Source: GCA-2748575 sp965222725 (GTDB lineage: Bacteria; Pseudomonadota; Gammaproteobacteria; Pseudomonadales; Ketobacteraceae). From it: a stretch of DNA of 64,000 bases. Positions 1 to 10,292 of this stretch are shown in pieces (the stretch's first letter is position 1; each line of letters opens with the position of its first letter). The notes beneath the pieces are model-generated. The model searched no databases. It was not told the DNA's origin and worked only from the letters and a program-made list of their open reading frames with translations. A program made the position numbers and the translations under genes. The DNA lies in assembly GCA_965222725.1 (NCBI GenBank), contig OZ244969.1, positions 5,456,001-5,520,000 on the forward strand, read 5' to 3'.

Positions 1-23
1 CTAACCAACTGAGCTACGTGCCT
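1..23 (-). tRNA. tRNA, 5' fragment cut by window edge
   Basis: Read on the minus strand, positions 23 to 1 give a seven-base acceptor strand (AGGCACG), then TA and a D-arm reading GCTCAGTTGGTTAG, the usual start of a bacterial tRNA. The anticodon lies outside the window, so the amino acid cannot be assigned. The start resembles that of elongator Met or Ile tRNAs, but this is not decisive. Confidence 0.8.
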
Positions 24-111
24 GAATAGGCGCGCAATCTTACCATCGTGTTTCCCCAAGCGCCAGTGAATACAGACATTTTCTGGCGCTTAACGGTTAC
101 AAAACAGTCAG

Positions 112-1119
112 TTAAACCTGATAATAGTCCCGGTACCAACTAACAAAGTTAGCCACGCCGGTTTCCAGAGGTGTACCAGGCTTGTAATCCACATCTTTGA
201 CCAGGGCGTCCACATCGGCATAGGTGTCCGGCACGTCGCCGGGCTGCAGGGGAAGCAGCTCTTTTTCAGCTTCTTTGCCCAGATTCTGCTCAAGCACCTC
301 AATATAGCGCATCAGCTCAATAGGCCGGTTGCTGCCGATATTGTAAATGCGGAAAGGCCCCTTGCTGGTGCCGGGGTCCGGCTTGTCGCCGGTCCAGTCA
401 GGGTTAGGCTGGGCCACATGATCCAGAGTCCGGATCACACCCTCGACGATATCATCTATATAGGTGAAATCACGACGATGCTTGCCGTAGTTAAACACCT
501 GAATAGGCTTACCTTCCAGAATCGCCTTGGTGAAGATAAAGAGTGCCATATCCGGGCGACCCCAGGGGCCATACACGGTAAAAAAGCGCAAGCCGGTGGT
601 AGGCAGATTGAACAGATGGCTGTAGGTGTGGGCCATCAGCTCGTTGGCTTTTTTGGAAGCGGCGTACAGGCTGACCGGGTGGTCCACATTATGATGCACG
701 GAAAACGGCATATTGGTGTTGGCGCCATACACCGAGCTGCTGGAGGCATAGACCAGGTGCTCTACGCCGTTATGGCGACAGCCTTCCAGGATATTGGTGA
801 AGCCCACGATATTGGAATCGATATAGGCGTGGGGGTTTTCCAGTGAATAGCGAACCCCTGCCTGCGCTGCCAGATTCACCACCCGCTGGGGCTGGTGCTC
901 CTTAAAGGCCTTGTCCATGGCGTCTTTGTCTTCCAGGGCGCATTTCACGAAAGTAAAGTTTTCGTGATCCTTGATCTGATCCAGACGTGCCAGTTTGAGA
1001 TTAACGTCGTAGTAGTCGTTCACAATATCCACGCCTACCACTTCATCACCCCGGGCCAGAAGCCGTTGAGTGAGGTGGAACCCAATAAATCCGGCCGCAC
1101 CGGTTACCATTACTTTCAC
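112..1119 (-). CDS. UDP-glucuronate 4-epimerase-like NAD-dependent epimerase/dehydratase
   Basis: This 335-residue extended short-chain dehydrogenase probably interconverts UDP-glucuronate and UDP-galacturonate in the cytoplasm, supplying an acidic sugar for surface polysaccharide. The N-terminal Rossmann motif is GAAGFIGFH (residues 7-15), and the catalytic region has SSSSVYG followed by a YAASK (YxxxK) motif. Overall form and length match the LspL/CapI/WbnF family. The start is a GTG at 1119, preceded by GAAGGA seven bases upstream. It lies downstream of uvrB on the same strand with a 108-base gap, away from the main polysaccharide locus that it may serve. Other UDP-hexose epimerase specificities cannot be excluded. 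Confidence 0.85.
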   Translation of the reverse strand: MKVMVTGAAGFIGFHLTQRLLARGDEVVGVDIVNDYYDVNLKLARLDQIKDHENFTFVKCALEDKDAMDKAFKEHQPQRVVNLAAQAGVRYSLENPHAYIDSNIVGFTNILEGCRHNGVEHLVYASSSSVYGANTNMPFSVHHNVDHPVSLYAASKKANELMAHTYSHLFNLPTTGLRFFTVYGPWGRPDMALFIFTKAILEGKPIQVFNYGKHRRDFTYIDDIVEGVIRTLDHVAQPNPDWTGDKPDPGTSKGPFRIYNIGSNRPIELMRYIEVLEQNLGKEAEKELLPLQPGDVPDTYADVDALVKDVDYKPGTPLETGVANFVSWYRDYYQV

Positions 1120-1227
1120 AGTGTTGTCCTTCTCTGATCAATTAAGCCGCCTATTTTGCCAAGGCTGGGCCACAATTTCACGACATTCGCAAAGCGACTG
1201 CCTATTCAACCATCCGATTATGGCAAA

Positions 1228-3252
1228 TTATTGTATCAATGAGTGCTCCCGCAGGCTTTCAATTCGGTCCCGCAGGCGGGCTGCCTCTTCGAATTCCAGG
1301 TTTTTGGCGTGCTGATACATCTGCTCTTCCAGCCTGGCAATTTCCTTCGCCATGTTTTTGGGATCCAGCACCTCGTATTCCCGGGTGCGGCGCTCACGGA
1401 CACCGGCGGATTTCTTGCGGTCACCGCCTCGCTTGGAACCGGGGGCGTAGGAGGCTTCCAGAATATCCTCCACCGACTTGCGCACCCCTTCAGGCGTAAT
1501 ACCGTGCTCTTCATTGAACGCAATCTGTTTGATGCGGCGGCGCTCGGTTTCATCCAGGGCACGCTGCATGGAACCGGTGACCTTGTCAGCATAAAGGATG
1601 GCGCGACCGTTCAGGTTCCGGGCAGCCCGGCCGATGGTCTGAATCAGGGAGCGGTCCGAACGCAAAAAACCTTCCTTATCGGCATCCAGAATCGCCACCA
1701 GTGACACCTCCGGCATATCCAGCCCTTCCCGCAGCAGGTTGATACCCACCAGCACATCGAACTCCCCCAGCCTGAGATCGCGGATAATCTCGACCCGCTC
1801 CACCGTATCAATATCGGAATGGAGGTAGCGTACCCGCACCCCATGATCCAGCAGGTATTCCGTCAGATCTTCCGCCATGCGCTTGGTGAGTGTGGTTACC
1901 AGCACCCGTTCACCGGTTGGCACCACTTTGTTGATTTCCCCCAACAAGTCATCCACCTGGGTGGTGGCCGGACGCACTTCCACATTGGGGTCCACCAGGC
2001 CGGTGGGGCGCACCACCTGCTCTACCACGGCGCCGGCGTGCTCGGCTTCATAATTCCCTGGTGTGGCAGACACAAAGAGCACCTGCGGGCAGAGCCTTTC
2101 CCATTCCTCGAATTTCAGGGGGCGGTTGTCCAGTGCAGAGGGCAAGCGGAAACCATACTCCACCAATGTTTCCTTGCGGGAACGGTCGCCTTTGTACATG
2201 CCACCAATCTGGGGCACAGTAACGTGGGACTCATCCAGTATCAGCAACGCCTCGTCCGGCAGGTAATCAAACAACGTCGGCGGTGGCTCACCGGGGTTGC
2301 GGCCCGACAACAGCCGGGAATAGTTTTCGATGCCGTTGCAGTAACCCAGCTCCTGCATCATTTCGATATCAAACCGCACCCGCTCACTGAGCCGCTGATG
2401 CTCCAGCAGCTTGCCGGCTTCTGACAGCTGCTCCAGCCGCTCCTGCAATTCCACTTTGATCTTGTCAATGGCCTCCAGTATGGTGTGGCGCGGCGTGACA
2501 TAGTGTGACTTGGGGTAAATGGTCACCCGGGAAAGCCGCTGCACCACTTCGCCGGTGAGCGGATCAAACAGGGAGATGTTTTCCACCTCGTCGTCGAACA
2601 GCTCGATACGCACGGCATCCCGCTCGGACTCAGCGGGGAAGATATCAATCACATCACCCCGTACCCGATAAGTGGCGCGATGAAAATCGGCATCGTTGCG
2701 GGTGTACTGCAACTCCGCCAGCCGGCGCAGAATGGCACGCTGATCAACCTGGTCACCACGCACCACGTGTAACAGCATCTTCAGGTAACTGTCCGGATCA
2801 CCCAGACCATAAATGGCAGATACCGTGGCCACAATAATAACGTCATGCCGCTCCATCAGCGCCTTGGTGGCGGACAGGCGCATCTGCTCAATATGATCGT
2901 TAACGGAAGCATCCTTTTCGATAAAGGTATCCGACGATGGCACATAAGCTTCCGGCTGGTAGTAATCGTAGTAGGAAACGAAGTATTCCACGGCGTTATC
3001 AGGAAAGAATTCCTTGAACTCACCGTACAGCTGAGCCGCCAGGGTTTTGTTGTGGGCCATGACCAGCGTAGGCCGCTGCACCGCCTCGATCACCTTGGCC
3101 ATGGTGAAAGTTTTACCGGAACCGGTGACCCCCAGCAGCGTCTGATGGGACAGACCATCTTCCAGGCCTTCCACCAGTGCATTGATGGCTTTCGGCTGGT
3201 CGCCGGCCGGCTCATATTTGGAACGAACCTTGAATTTACGATCTTCAGACAT
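1228..3252 (-). CDS. uvrB: Excinuclease ABC subunit B
   Basis: UvrB is the damage-verifying helicase-like subunit of nucleotide excision repair. It receives DNA from UvrA and recruits UvrC. The 674 residues match the family length. Visible features are the Walker A motif GVTGSGKT near residue 42, the beta-hairpin region [20 protein letters not shown], a DESH helicase motif, the GRAARN motif VI region and a C-terminal UVR domain ([20 protein letters not shown]) that contacts UvrC. It is divergent from the aspartate aminotransferase gene. I saw no full LexA box (CTGT-N8-ACAG) in the intergenic region, so SOS control is not supported from sequence. Confidence 0.98.
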   Translation of the reverse strand: MSEDRKFKVRSKYEPAGDQPKAINALVEGLEDGLSHQTLLGVTGSGKTFTMAKVIEAVQRPTLVMAHNKTLAAQLYGEFKEFFPDNAVEYFVSYYDYYQPEAYVPSSDTFIEKDASVNDHIEQMRLSATKALMERHDVIIVATVSAIYGLGDPDSYLKMLLHVVRGDQVDQRAILRRLAELQYTRNDADFHRATYRVRGDVIDIFPAESERDAVRIELFDDEVENISLFDPLTGEVVQRLSRVTIYPKSHYVTPRHTILEAIDKIKVELQERLEQLSEAGKLLEHQRLSERVRFDIEMMQELGYCNGIENYSRLLSGRNPGEPPPTLFDYLPDEALLILDESHVTVPQIGGMYKGDRSRKETLVEYGFRLPSALDNRPLKFEEWERLCPQVLFVSATPGNYEAEHAGAVVEQVVRPTGLVDPNVEVRPATTQVDDLLGEINKVVPTGERVLVTTLTKRMAEDLTEYLLDHGVRVRYLHSDIDTVERVEIIRDLRLGEFDVLVGINLLREGLDMPEVSLVAILDADKEGFLRSDRSLIQTIGRAARNLNGRAILYADKVTGSMQRALDETERRRIKQIAFNEEHGITPEGVRKSVEDILEASYAPGSKRGGDRKKSAGVRERRTREYEVLDPKNMAKEIARLEEQMYQHAKNLEFEEAARLRDRIESLREHSLIQ

Positions 3253-3341
3253 TCACGCTAGCCCGGGATTCCTGTATTATTGTCGGGTTTGACAGCCGCA
3301 TTATGCCACAAATTTGCAGTCGAAATTTCGGGAGTTATATT

Positions 3342-4532
3342 TTGGATATACAGCTATCCGATCGCGCTCAAGCGATCAAACCATCACCAACGCTTGCAGT
3401 CACCAACCGCGCCGCTGAACTCCGCGCCGAAGGGAAAGACATTATCGGCCTTGGCGCCGGCGAGCCGGATTTTGATACACCCGACCACATTAAAGCCGCT
3501 GCGATCAAGGCGATTGAAGAAGGCTTTACCAAATACACTGCCGTGGATGGCACTCCGGCCCTGAAGCAGGCCATTATCCAAAAGTTTGCCAGGGATAATC
3601 AACTGGAGTATCAGCCCAATCAGATCCTGGTTTCCAGCGGCGGCAAGCAAAGCTATTTCAACATGGCACTGGCACTGCTCAACAAAGGCGACGAAGTGGT
3701 TATTCCCGCCCCCTACTGGGTGAGCTACCCGGACATGGTAACAGTGGCCGAAGGCGTACCGGTAGTGATTGAAACCACTCCGGAGCAACGCTACAAAATC
3801 ACGCCCGAGCAACTGGAAGCAGCCATCACCCCCAAAACCCGCCTGGTAACCCTGAACAGCCCGTCCAACCCGTCTGGTATGGCTTACAGCAAGGCCGAGT
3901 TTGAAGCCCTGGGGGAAGTACTGCGCAAGCACCCCAATGTACTGATCGCCACCGACGACATGTACGAACCCATTCTGTGGACCGATGAACCGTTTAACAA
4001 TATCGTTACCGCGAACCCTGACCTGTACGACCGAACCATCGTGCTGAACGGCGTCTCCAAAGCCTATTCCATGACCGGTTGGCGGATCGGTTATGCCGGC
4101 GGCCCGGCCAAGCTGATCGGCGCCATGAAGAAAATCCAGTCCCAGAGCACCTCCAACCCCTGCTCCATCGCCCAGCGTGCCGCACAGGCAGCCCTGGAAG
4201 GGCCGCAGGATTGCGTGGGTGAAATGGTCAAAGCCTTTAAAGAGCGCCATGACTTTGTGGTCAAAGCGCTGAATGAGATCAAAGGCGTTACCTGCCAGCC
4301 CGGCGACGGCACCTTTTACGCCTTCCCGGATCTGTCAGAAGCCATTGCCAGCCGCGACGACGTGGAAAGCGACGTGGACCTGGCAGAAAAACTGCTGGGC
4401 GAAGCCGGCGTGGCGATTGTTCCCGGCTCTGCGTTTGGCACACCCAAGCATGCCCGCCTGTCATTCGCCACCAGCATGGAGGTGCTGCAAGAAGCACTGA
4501 AACGCTTGAAAAAAGGCATTGAAGGGGCTTAA
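3342..4532 (+). CDS. Aspartate aminotransferase (class I/II, PLP-dependent)
   Basis: This 396-residue fold-type I aminotransferase probably converts aspartate and 2-oxoglutarate to oxaloacetate and glutamate. The PLP-binding lysine is K240 in NGVSKAYSMTGWRIGYAGG, and the phosphate-binding and arginine regions of the Ib subgroup are present (NSPSNPSG). I chose a TTG start at 3342, because GGAG lies seven bases upstream and homologues begin at this point (LSDRxxxIKPSPTLAVTNRA). An in-frame ATG at 3303 would add 13 unrelated residues. It is divergent from uvrB and single. A TTGACA hexamer at 3289 is a possible -35 element but has no convincing -10. Confidence 0.93.
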   Translation: MDIQLSDRAQAIKPSPTLAVTNRAAELRAEGKDIIGLGAGEPDFDTPDHIKAAAIKAIEEGFTKYTAVDGTPALKQAIIQKFARDNQLEYQPNQILVSSGGKQSYFNMALALLNKGDEVVIPAPYWVSYPDMVTVAEGVPVVIETTPEQRYKITPEQLEAAITPKTRLVTLNSPSNPSGMAYSKAEFEALGEVLRKHPNVLIATDDMYEPILWTDEPFNNIVTANPDLYDRTIVLNGVSKAYSMTGWRIGYAGGPAKLIGAMKKIQSQSTSNPCSIAQRAAQAALEGPQDCVGEMVKAFKERHDFVVKALNEIKGVTCQPGDGTFYAFPDLSEAIASRDDVESDVDLAEKLLGEAGVAIVPGSAFGTPKHARLSFATSMEVLQEALKRLKKGIEGA

Positions 4533-4618
4533 CTTGGTAATAGCGGTCGCCATCCGGCGGTCGCGCAGCTTTGGGTTAATTCTCTGTAAGCTACTGATAA
4601 AAAAGTAGTATAAAGGTA

Positions 4619-4654
4619 TTGACCTGAAGAGAGTGCCGCATTAGTATACGCGGC
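4619..4654 (+). promoter_or_regulatory. Sigma-70-type promoter of tRNA-Asn
   Basis: TTGACC (4619-4624) and TAGTAT (4642-4647) are separated by 17 bases and stand 22 bases before the mature tRNA. The stretch after the -10 is G+C-rich (ACGCGGCC), as is usual for stringently controlled stable-RNA promoters. The regulation is inference. Confidence 0.65.
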
Positions 4655-4669
4655 CTCAACTGATGAGAT

Positions 4670-4745
4670 TCCTCGATAGCTCAGTTGGTAGAGCAAGCGG
4701 CTGTTAACCGCTGGGTCGCAGGTTCGAGCCCTGCTCGAGGAGCCA
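4670..4745 (+). tRNA. tRNA-Asn(GTT)
   Basis: A complete 76-base cloverleaf. The acceptor strands TCCTCGA and TCGAGGA pair, followed by discriminator G and an encoded CCA (4743-4745). The D-arm is GCTCAGTTGGTAGAGC, and the T-arm carries GGTTCGAGCC. The anticodon loop CTGTTAA places GTT at 4703-4705. It has its own promoter upstream and a terminator downstream, so it is a single-tRNA transcription unit. Confidence 0.98.
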
Positions 4746-4752
4746 CATTCTG

Positions 4753-4793
4753 AAAACCCCCGTATCAGCGATGATCGGGGGTTTTTGTTTTTT
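4753..4793 (+). terminator. Rho-independent terminator of tRNA-Asn
   Basis: AAAACCCCCG pairs with CGGGGGTTTTT across a loop of about 13 bases and is followed by a run of T residues. It lies eight bases after the tRNA CCA end. Confidence 0.85.
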
Positions 4794-4812
4794 GGCCTGC
4801 TTACTCAAACCG

Positions 4813-4837
4813 AAAAAGGCCCCAAAGAGGAGCCTTT
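4813..4837 (-). terminator. Rho-independent terminator for the lipoprotein gene
   Basis: On the minus strand AAAGGCTCC pairs with GGGGCCTTT (one G-T pair) around the loop TCTTT and runs into five T residues. It lies 28 bases after the stop codon of the lipoprotein gene. Confidence 0.75.
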
Positions 4838-4865
4838 CCAGAACAGTATTGAATCGCAATCAAGT

Positions 4866-5855
4866 TTAGGTAGAACCACCACCAGATCCTGAAGCACCGG
4901 AAACATCATCCTGAGTGTCCTCATCCCCAAGGTTTTCCGCGACGTCATCAATAATAGTCAGCAGATCGTTACCGCTGGGGATCGTTACATCATCAGTAGA
5001 AGGAATGGCGACTGAGACAGTGCCGCTTCCGGTTGCTGTGCCGGAACTCACAATTGAAGTACCACCTACCGTCACGTTCAGCAGCCCGTCATCATTAAAA
5101 CTAACATCAGCAGCATCTCCACCATTCTCGGTAGCGATTGAAATCGCCGTATCCACATTGGTGTTGATACTGGTCAAGGTTCCAGTGCTGGGCTGGACAA
5201 TTGATCTTACAGCCGCATCAAAAAGGGTACGATTTATGTTGCTCGTATTAATTATTCCGGATGAAGTGTTATCCAGGGTTTGTGACGCCGTTTGGAATAC
5301 CCTGTTAATCGTTTGCTGAACAACTCTCGCGGCCACCTTGGCTTTCTTACCACTGGTGGACGTGTCCGTTTCATAATTAAATCTTCTGAAGTCTGTTCCC
5401 GCTGTCAGGTTAAATGAGGTAGCCAAACTGGCATTAGCCGCAGACACAGAGCTGAATATATTTTGCTCAACCCCTATCTGAACCAAACTTGAAAAAGGTG
5501 AAATTACACTGGAACTGGGAGGCGCCACATTGACAATTGGCCTGGTAAACGTCGTCCCATCAACATATAGAGAGGTATTGGGATCTGCCACCGACAACAA
5601 CACACTATCACTATCGGCGGTATTAAACTGGAAGTTCCCCGCATCATTACTATAGGTGGAATCCTCTGTACTATCGCAATTTGAGTTTCTGTTAGCATCC
5701 ACACAGATTTGGGCATTTGCAATTAAATCATCCATGACAGCGCCTTCCAGCGTGACTATCTCTGGATAGTCATTGCTGCTGCCCCCACAACCTACCAAGC
5801 CAAGTGCTGACGCTCCAACCATTGAAAGCGCAATTGTTAGTCGACGCAATTTCAT
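4866..5855 (-). CDS. Putative lipoprotein of unknown function
   Basis: This 329-residue protein has a type II signal peptide: basic MKLRR, a hydrophobic stretch, and the lipobox LVGC with lipidated cysteine C23. After it comes GGSS, then a short domain of about 70 residues with an acidic, Asx-rich cysteine-containing segment (CVDANRNSNCDSTEDS) and a following beta segment. This resembles small calcium-binding or carboxypeptidase-regulatory-like modules found in surface lipoproteins. The rest is Ser/Thr/Asn-rich and ends in a Gly/Ser tail. It is a single gene with its own terminator. I do not recognise a named family. An envelope location is likely, and the molecular role is unknown. Confidence 0.75.
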   Translation of the reverse strand: MKLRRLTIALSMVGASALGLVGCGGSSNDYPEIVTLEGAVMDDLIANAQICVDANRNSNCDSTEDSTYSNDAGNFQFNTADSDSVLLSVADPNTSLYVDGTTFTRPIVNVAPPSSSVISPFSSLVQIGVEQNIFSSVSAANASLATSFNLTAGTDFRRFNYETDTSTSGKKAKVAARVVQQTINRVFQTASQTLDNTSSGIINTSNINRTLFDAAVRSIVQPSTGTLTSINTNVDTAISIATENGGDAADVSFNDDGLLNVTVGGTSIVSSGTATGSGTVSVAIPSTDDVTIPSGNDLLTIIDDVAENLGDEDTQDDVSGASGSGGGST

Positions 5856-6220
5856 AGTATCTGATCCTTTTTATTGCATGCTATTTTTTAAACAAAACGA
5901 CATTTGACAGCGGCCTTTACGCATCTGGCGCCTCTTACCAAAATGAGTCTAGCAGACAAAAGCCAATATGAGTCAATAAATCGCTGAAATTGCAGATGTT
6001 TATTTACTTCAACTGTACACTTTTAGGGCAACCGGAAGATCCAGATCAGGCAAGTATAATCTACCAGCAATCAACATAGAGTTACGCGCGACTTTTAACC
6101 ACCTGCAAACAGCTTCACCAAACTCATTACCCTAACCCAGAAAGACCGAAAAAACCTATACAAATCAGTAACCCATGCTATTTTGTATCTCAAGAATCAA
6201 AAGAATCCGCCAGGTACCAA
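5856..6220. other. Intergenic region between divergent envelope genes
   Basis: The 365 bases between the lipoprotein gene (minus) and the yjbH-like gene (plus) hold no convincing reading frame. An exact TATAAT lies at 6055-6060 reading toward the yjbH-like gene, but there is no recognisable -35 element 16-18 bases upstream, so an activator-dependent promoter is possible. A TTGACA on the plus strand near 5911 has no matching -10. Confidence 0.4.
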
Positions 6221-8338
6221 ATGATAAAAAGCAAATCCGCCATCGCTCTGTTCACCCTTAGCCCGCTTGCCATCAGCATTGCTCAGGCAAGGGACGATTC
6301 TATGTCGCTCAATGGCTTCACCGGCTTGATTACGATTCCTAACGCGTACGTTACAGAATACGGCACGGGGATCGCAGCTTATTCGGACATGATGTACCTG
6401 CAAAACGAGTATCAACACAATAACAATGTGTTTGGGAGCTTTGGGATATTTCCGCATGTGGAGGTCAGTGGACGAATTGCGTGGTTTAAAACTCACGTTG
6501 ATTCCAGGGAAGAAGGGAAACCCCGGGATCTTTCTGCCAATATAAAACTCAACATCCCCTACATACCTGACAATTGGTTCGAGCTAGCCATCGGAAAGCA
6601 GGATATCGGCGGGGAGGCCAGCTATTTTGACACCACTTATGTAGTTGCAAGCAAAAATATCGGGCCCTTCCGCTTTGACATAGGTTATGGCTCTACAGAT
6701 AGCAGCGACAGACTCAACGGGGAATTCGCTGGAATAGAATTTGCCCCCTTCGAGTGGGTAAGCTTACTGGCCGAATACGATGCCCAGGATGTCAATACAG
6801 GGTTTCGTCTGAGCACACCGGAGAATTGGCTGCCTCAGGGTTTCAGGGTGGACCTTACTGTATTGGCTGACACAAGCCAGGAAGCCTCTTCCGGAAGAAA
6901 TTTTTACGGCATCAACGTGAAATTCCCGCTTGGCGGCGGATTTACCGGCGTGCGACCCAAGCAACCGCAACGACAAGATGTCGCATTAAGCCCCCAGCCC
7001 CCCCTTAAAAAGCCACCAGTCTATCTAGCAAAAGGCCGTTACATTAACCGCCCCACAGAACCGGCGGAAACAATGATAGACGCGCCCGGGCAGCCTTCAC
7101 CAACCAACGCCACGCCAAGAGCGAAACATTCTGTATCGGTCACGAGCCTGAGAAACCTGCGTTCAAGATTGCAGACCACTGGATTTGACAATGTGGATGT
7201 TGGCACAAGATCCGGCAACCTGATCGTTGCTTTCGAAAATAATATCTACAACCGGTCAGAACTGGATGCTCTGGGCGTGGTACTTGCAGTACTGGCTGAA
7301 AAGGCCCAGGAATTCCCTCGCGCCACCGTTATATTGAGAAACCAGCGTATTGGTGTAATTGCCATTGATACTAATCCCAAAGGCTACAAGGAATTCCTGG
7401 ATGGCAATTCCGCGGCCCCAATTTATGCCTATTATCCAAGCTCCCGTGATCAGGCTAATGTCGTCTGGCACTCCAATTCGCTACAGGAATTTCGCCCCAA
7501 GCCCCGAATCACGATAAGCCCGATTCTTAACAGCGGGATCGCCACGGAATTTGGGGTGTGGGATTACTCTTTCGGTGCTGCAATCAATGGCACGATGCAT
7601 TTATGGCCAGGCGCCATCGCAAGCGTCACCTACACACAAGAGCTGGATAACAGTGAGGATTTCGACGAGGACGGCCCGTTTCGTAACGCAAAAATAGAAA
7701 ATGACGTGAGCGAAATGACTATTCAGCAGGGCATCAAGATCAGTAACCTGCTCTATAACAACCTGCATTGGGGCACCTATCGCTACAACTATAGCGGATT
7801 TCAGAATCAGACCCTGATTCATGACCCGTCCGGAAAGCACCAGCTTAGTTTACGCGTTGGCGATTATGAGCACGAAGAAACCAATGAGAGCAAAGATTTT
7901 CAGCTATTGAGCTACCGGTATTACTGGGCAGATTATGATGTAGTGATAAATACTACAGCTGGAGAATTCTGGGATGGAGACAAAGGGTATCGGGTTAATA
8001 CATTGTTCCGGTTTGGTGACCAGACAGTCGATCTGTTTTATAAAGACGTTAAAGCACCCATTACGAATGAGAAAACCGAGTTTATCGGGATGGCTTGGAC
8101 CTTGCCTTTAACACCGCGACGAGATTGGGACAGCCGCTACTTCCAAGTCAAGGGTAACGAAGCTTGGCGCTGGGGACTACAAACCAGAATTAATAATGAT
8201 GTCAACAACGTGGCGTTTGGAGTTGCGGACATCGCGGTTCCCGAGTGGACCATAGAGAGGGCTTACCTCAATAACGATAAGCTAAGCCCTGAATATGTCT
8301 ATAGGAACCTTGAGAGATTGCGCACCGCTGGCGACTGA
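6221..8338 (+). CDS. YjbH-like outer-membrane exopolysaccharide protein
   Basis: This 705-residue protein belongs to the YjbH (YmcA) family, beta-barrel proteins linked to exopolysaccharide export in enterobacteria. A signal peptide is visible (MIKSKSAIALFTLSPLAISIAQA). It is followed by the family hallmark LNGFTGLITIPNAYV and then many alternating aromatic/polar strands typical of a barrel. A Pro-rich linker near residues 240-300 separates it from a second barrel-like half. Only the H component of the yjbEFGH set is seen here. It converges on the WbpM-like gene with one base between stop codons, and faces the large polysaccharide locus, which supports a role in export of that glycan. Confidence 0.8.
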   Translation: MIKSKSAIALFTLSPLAISIAQARDDSMSLNGFTGLITIPNAYVTEYGTGIAAYSDMMYLQNEYQHNNNVFGSFGIFPHVEVSGRIAWFKTHVDSREEGKPRDLSANIKLNIPYIPDNWFELAIGKQDIGGEASYFDTTYVVASKNIGPFRFDIGYGSTDSSDRLNGEFAGIEFAPFEWVSLLAEYDAQDVNTGFRLSTPENWLPQGFRVDLTVLADTSQEASSGRNFYGINVKFPLGGGFTGVRPKQPQRQDVALSPQPPLKKPPVYLAKGRYINRPTEPAETMIDAPGQPSPTNATPRAKHSVSVTSLRNLRSRLQTTGFDNVDVGTRSGNLIVAFENNIYNRSELDALGVVLAVLAEKAQEFPRATVILRNQRIGVIAIDTNPKGYKEFLDGNSAAPIYAYYPSSRDQANVVWHSNSLQEFRPKPRITISPILNSGIATEFGVWDYSFGAAINGTMHLWPGAIASVTYTQELDNSEDFDEDGPFRNAKIENDVSEMTIQQGIKISNLLYNNLHWGTYRYNYSGFQNQTLIHDPSGKHQLSLRVGDYEHEETNESKDFQLLSYRYYWADYDVVINTTAGEFWDGDKGYRVNTLFRFGDQTVDLFYKDVKAPITNEKTEFIGMAWTLPLTPRRDWDSRYFQVKGNEAWRWGLQTRINNDVNNVAFGVADIAVPEWTIERAYLNNDKLSPEYVYRNLERLRTAGD

Positions 8339-8339
8339 A

Positions 8340-10292
8340 CTATATAGCCCGCTCTTTGCGAGCCGGGCTTTTCCTGATCTCCAGAACATTGCTGCTCATC
8401 GCTTCTTGAGACATGTTCCAAACCAGATCATTGAGTCTGTCAGATGGCACGTAGCCAGTTTCGGAATTCAGAAGCAACTCACGGATAGTTTCACAATCCT
8501 TATCGTCACAGGCTCGCTTCAACTCTTCCAGAACTACTGAAAGTTTTTCCCAGGTCAGAGAAACCTCATGGGCCCTCATAATCCGGGAGTGCGCTGTACC
8601 ATGGGCATTTTCACCGATCAAAAGCTCCTCAAAAAGCTTCTCACCAGGCCGCAGCCCGGTATATTTGAGCTCAATATCTCCATCCTCAGAGTCGCCCTCC
8701 TTTACTTCAAGCCCCATCAGACGCACCATGGTGCGGGCCAGATCAGCAATCTTTACCGGCTCCCCCATATCAAGAACAAACACATCACCGCCCTTTGCCA
8801 TTGCGCCAGCCTGTATAACAAGCTGTGCGGCTTCCGGTATGGTCATGAAATATCTGATAATTTCGGGATGAGTTACAGTTATTGGGCCGCCCTCTCTGAT
8901 TTGCTTCTTAAAAAGAGGTACCACTGAGCCAGAAGAACCCAGAACGTTCCCAAACCTGACCATACTAAAGCATGTATCAGTAGTCTGTTTGGCCAGTGCC
9001 TGCAGCACCAGCTCAGCCATACGTTTAGAGGCCCCCATAACATTCGTGGGGCGCACCGCTTTGTCCGTAGAGACCAACACAAAGGTTTCTACTTTAGCTG
9101 CTGAAGCGGCCCTGGCTGTGTTAATGGTACCGAAAACATTATTCTTCACACCCTCAACGACGTTTTGCTCAACCATAGGCACATGCTTATAGGCAGCTGC
9201 ATGATATATCGTTTGTACGCCAAAGGCTTCCAGCACAGAATGCACCCGATCATAATCCTGCACACACCCGAGCAGAGCGACTAACTCTACCTTTTGACCA
9301 CTCTCTTCCAGGTACTCTCTTAACTCGGACTCTATTGCATATAGCAAAAATTCACAGCGTTCGAATAAAAGTAACTTTGCAGGTGCATTACGGGCCATTT
9401 GTCGACAAAGCTCCGAACCAATCGACCCACCGGCCCCCGTAACCAATACATTTTTTCCAGTCACATTTGCCGAGAGCAATTCATGATCAGGCTCAACGGC
9501 ATCACGCCCCAATAATTCCTCAATCTCAATATCCCTGATCTGTTCAACCTTTGCCTCACCTGTCACCAACTGCTCGATTGAGGGAACCGTCCTAACCCTA
9601 ACCGGAAATGGCTCCAGCAACTGCAATATCTCTTTTTTCCGCCATGCCGGTATTGAAGGCATTGCCAATAACACCTGCTCTATATGTTTCTCTTCAATCA
9701 GAGATTCTATTCGCGCAGGATCAAACACCTTGACCCCTTGATAAACAACGGATCTCAGCTCCAGAGAGTCGTCAAGCAAGGCAACAGGCTCATATTTATC
9801 ACCGGATCTGAGCGACATTACCAACTCCATTCCTGTCGCTCCTGCGCCATAGATAGCAACATTTGTTTTCCTTTTACGTCGCCTGGATTGGACATACCAG
9901 CGCACCGCAAATCGAGTTCCGCCAACCAAAGTAAAACAAACAAACCAATAAATGATTGGTACAGATCGGGGAAGCTTGGTTTCGAAAAGGAACGTAAAGG
10001 AAACTAACAAAAAGGTTGAAAGCGTTACACCTTTAACCAGCGCCATCATTGCTTCGTGACCCATAAAACGAACAGCGGCTAAATAAAGACCAATACGCAT
10101 AAAAAGCCAAGAGCTGGTCAACGAGGTCAGAAGGGCAACCCAGTGGAGGTTGAGTGACAAATAATCAGTAGAAAAGTCTGTGCGTATAAAAATCGCCAAA
10201 TACACCGCAAGCGGTATAATCACAATGTCCGAAAGCAACATCAGAAGCCGCTTTACGCTCCTTGGCGCATCAAGCAATTTGTATGAAAACAT
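8340..10292 (-). CDS. WbpM/PglF-like UDP-GlcNAc 4,6-dehydratase (membrane)
   Basis: This 650-residue protein probably removes water from UDP-GlcNAc to give UDP-4-keto-6-deoxy-GlcNAc, the first step toward QuiNAc or bacillosamine-type sugars. About four hydrophobic segments cover residues 15-110. A first nucleotide-binding domain follows (IYGAGATGMEL), and the catalytic Rossmann domain begins with TGAGGSIGSEL. In the active site Met replaces the usual Tyr (STDKAVRPTNVMGASK), as in large WbpM/PglF enzymes. A 319-base leader separates it from the upstream aminotransferase gene, so it may have its own promoter. With the DegT and PglC-like genes it forms a pgl-type set. Confidence 0.9.
   Translation of the reverse strand: MFSYKLLDAPRSVKRLLMLLSDIVIIPLAVYLAIFIRTDFSTDYLSLNLHWVALLTSLTSSWLFMRIGLYLAAVRFMGHEAMMALVKGVTLSTFLLVSFTFLFETKLPRSVPIIYWFVCFTLVGGTRFAVRWYVQSRRRKRKTNVAIYGAGATGMELVMSLRSGDKYEPVALLDDSLELRSVVYQGVKVFDPARIESLIEEKHIEQVLLAMPSIPAWRKKEILQLLEPFPVRVRTVPSIEQLVTGEAKVEQIRDIEIEELLGRDAVEPDHELLSANVTGKNVLVTGAGGSIGSELCRQMARNAPAKLLLFERCEFLLYAIESELREYLEESGQKVELVALLGCVQDYDRVHSVLEAFGVQTIYHAAAYKHVPMVEQNVVEGVKNNVFGTINTARAASAAKVETFVLVSTDKAVRPTNVMGASKRMAELVLQALAKQTTDTCFSMVRFGNVLGSSGSVVPLFKKQIREGGPITVTHPEIIRYFMTIPEAAQLVIQAGAMAKGGDVFVLDMGEPVKIADLARTMVRLMGLEVKEGDSEDGDIELKYTGLRPGEKLFEELLIGENAHGTAHSRIMRAHEVSLTWEKLSVVLEELKRACDDKDCETIRELLLNSETGYVPSDRLNDLVWNMSQEAMSSNVLEIRKSPARKERAI
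8346..8372 (+). terminator. Terminator of the yjbH-like gene, inside the convergent wbpM-like CDS
   Basis: AGCCC-GCTC pairs with GAGC-C-GGGCT (one bulged C) around the loop TTTGC and is followed by TTTT. It starts eight bases after the yjbH-like stop codon and lies wholly within the last codons of the opposing gene. Confidence 0.75.

Noticed and set aside
3253..3341. LexA box upstream of uvrB
   Set aside because: CTGTATTATTGTCGGG has the first half-site but no ACAG at the required spacing, so SOS control is not claimed.
3384..4250. Long minus-strand frame opposite the aspartate aminotransferase gene
   Set aside because: It is the shadow of a well-supported gene, with no ribosome-binding site and no family resemblance.
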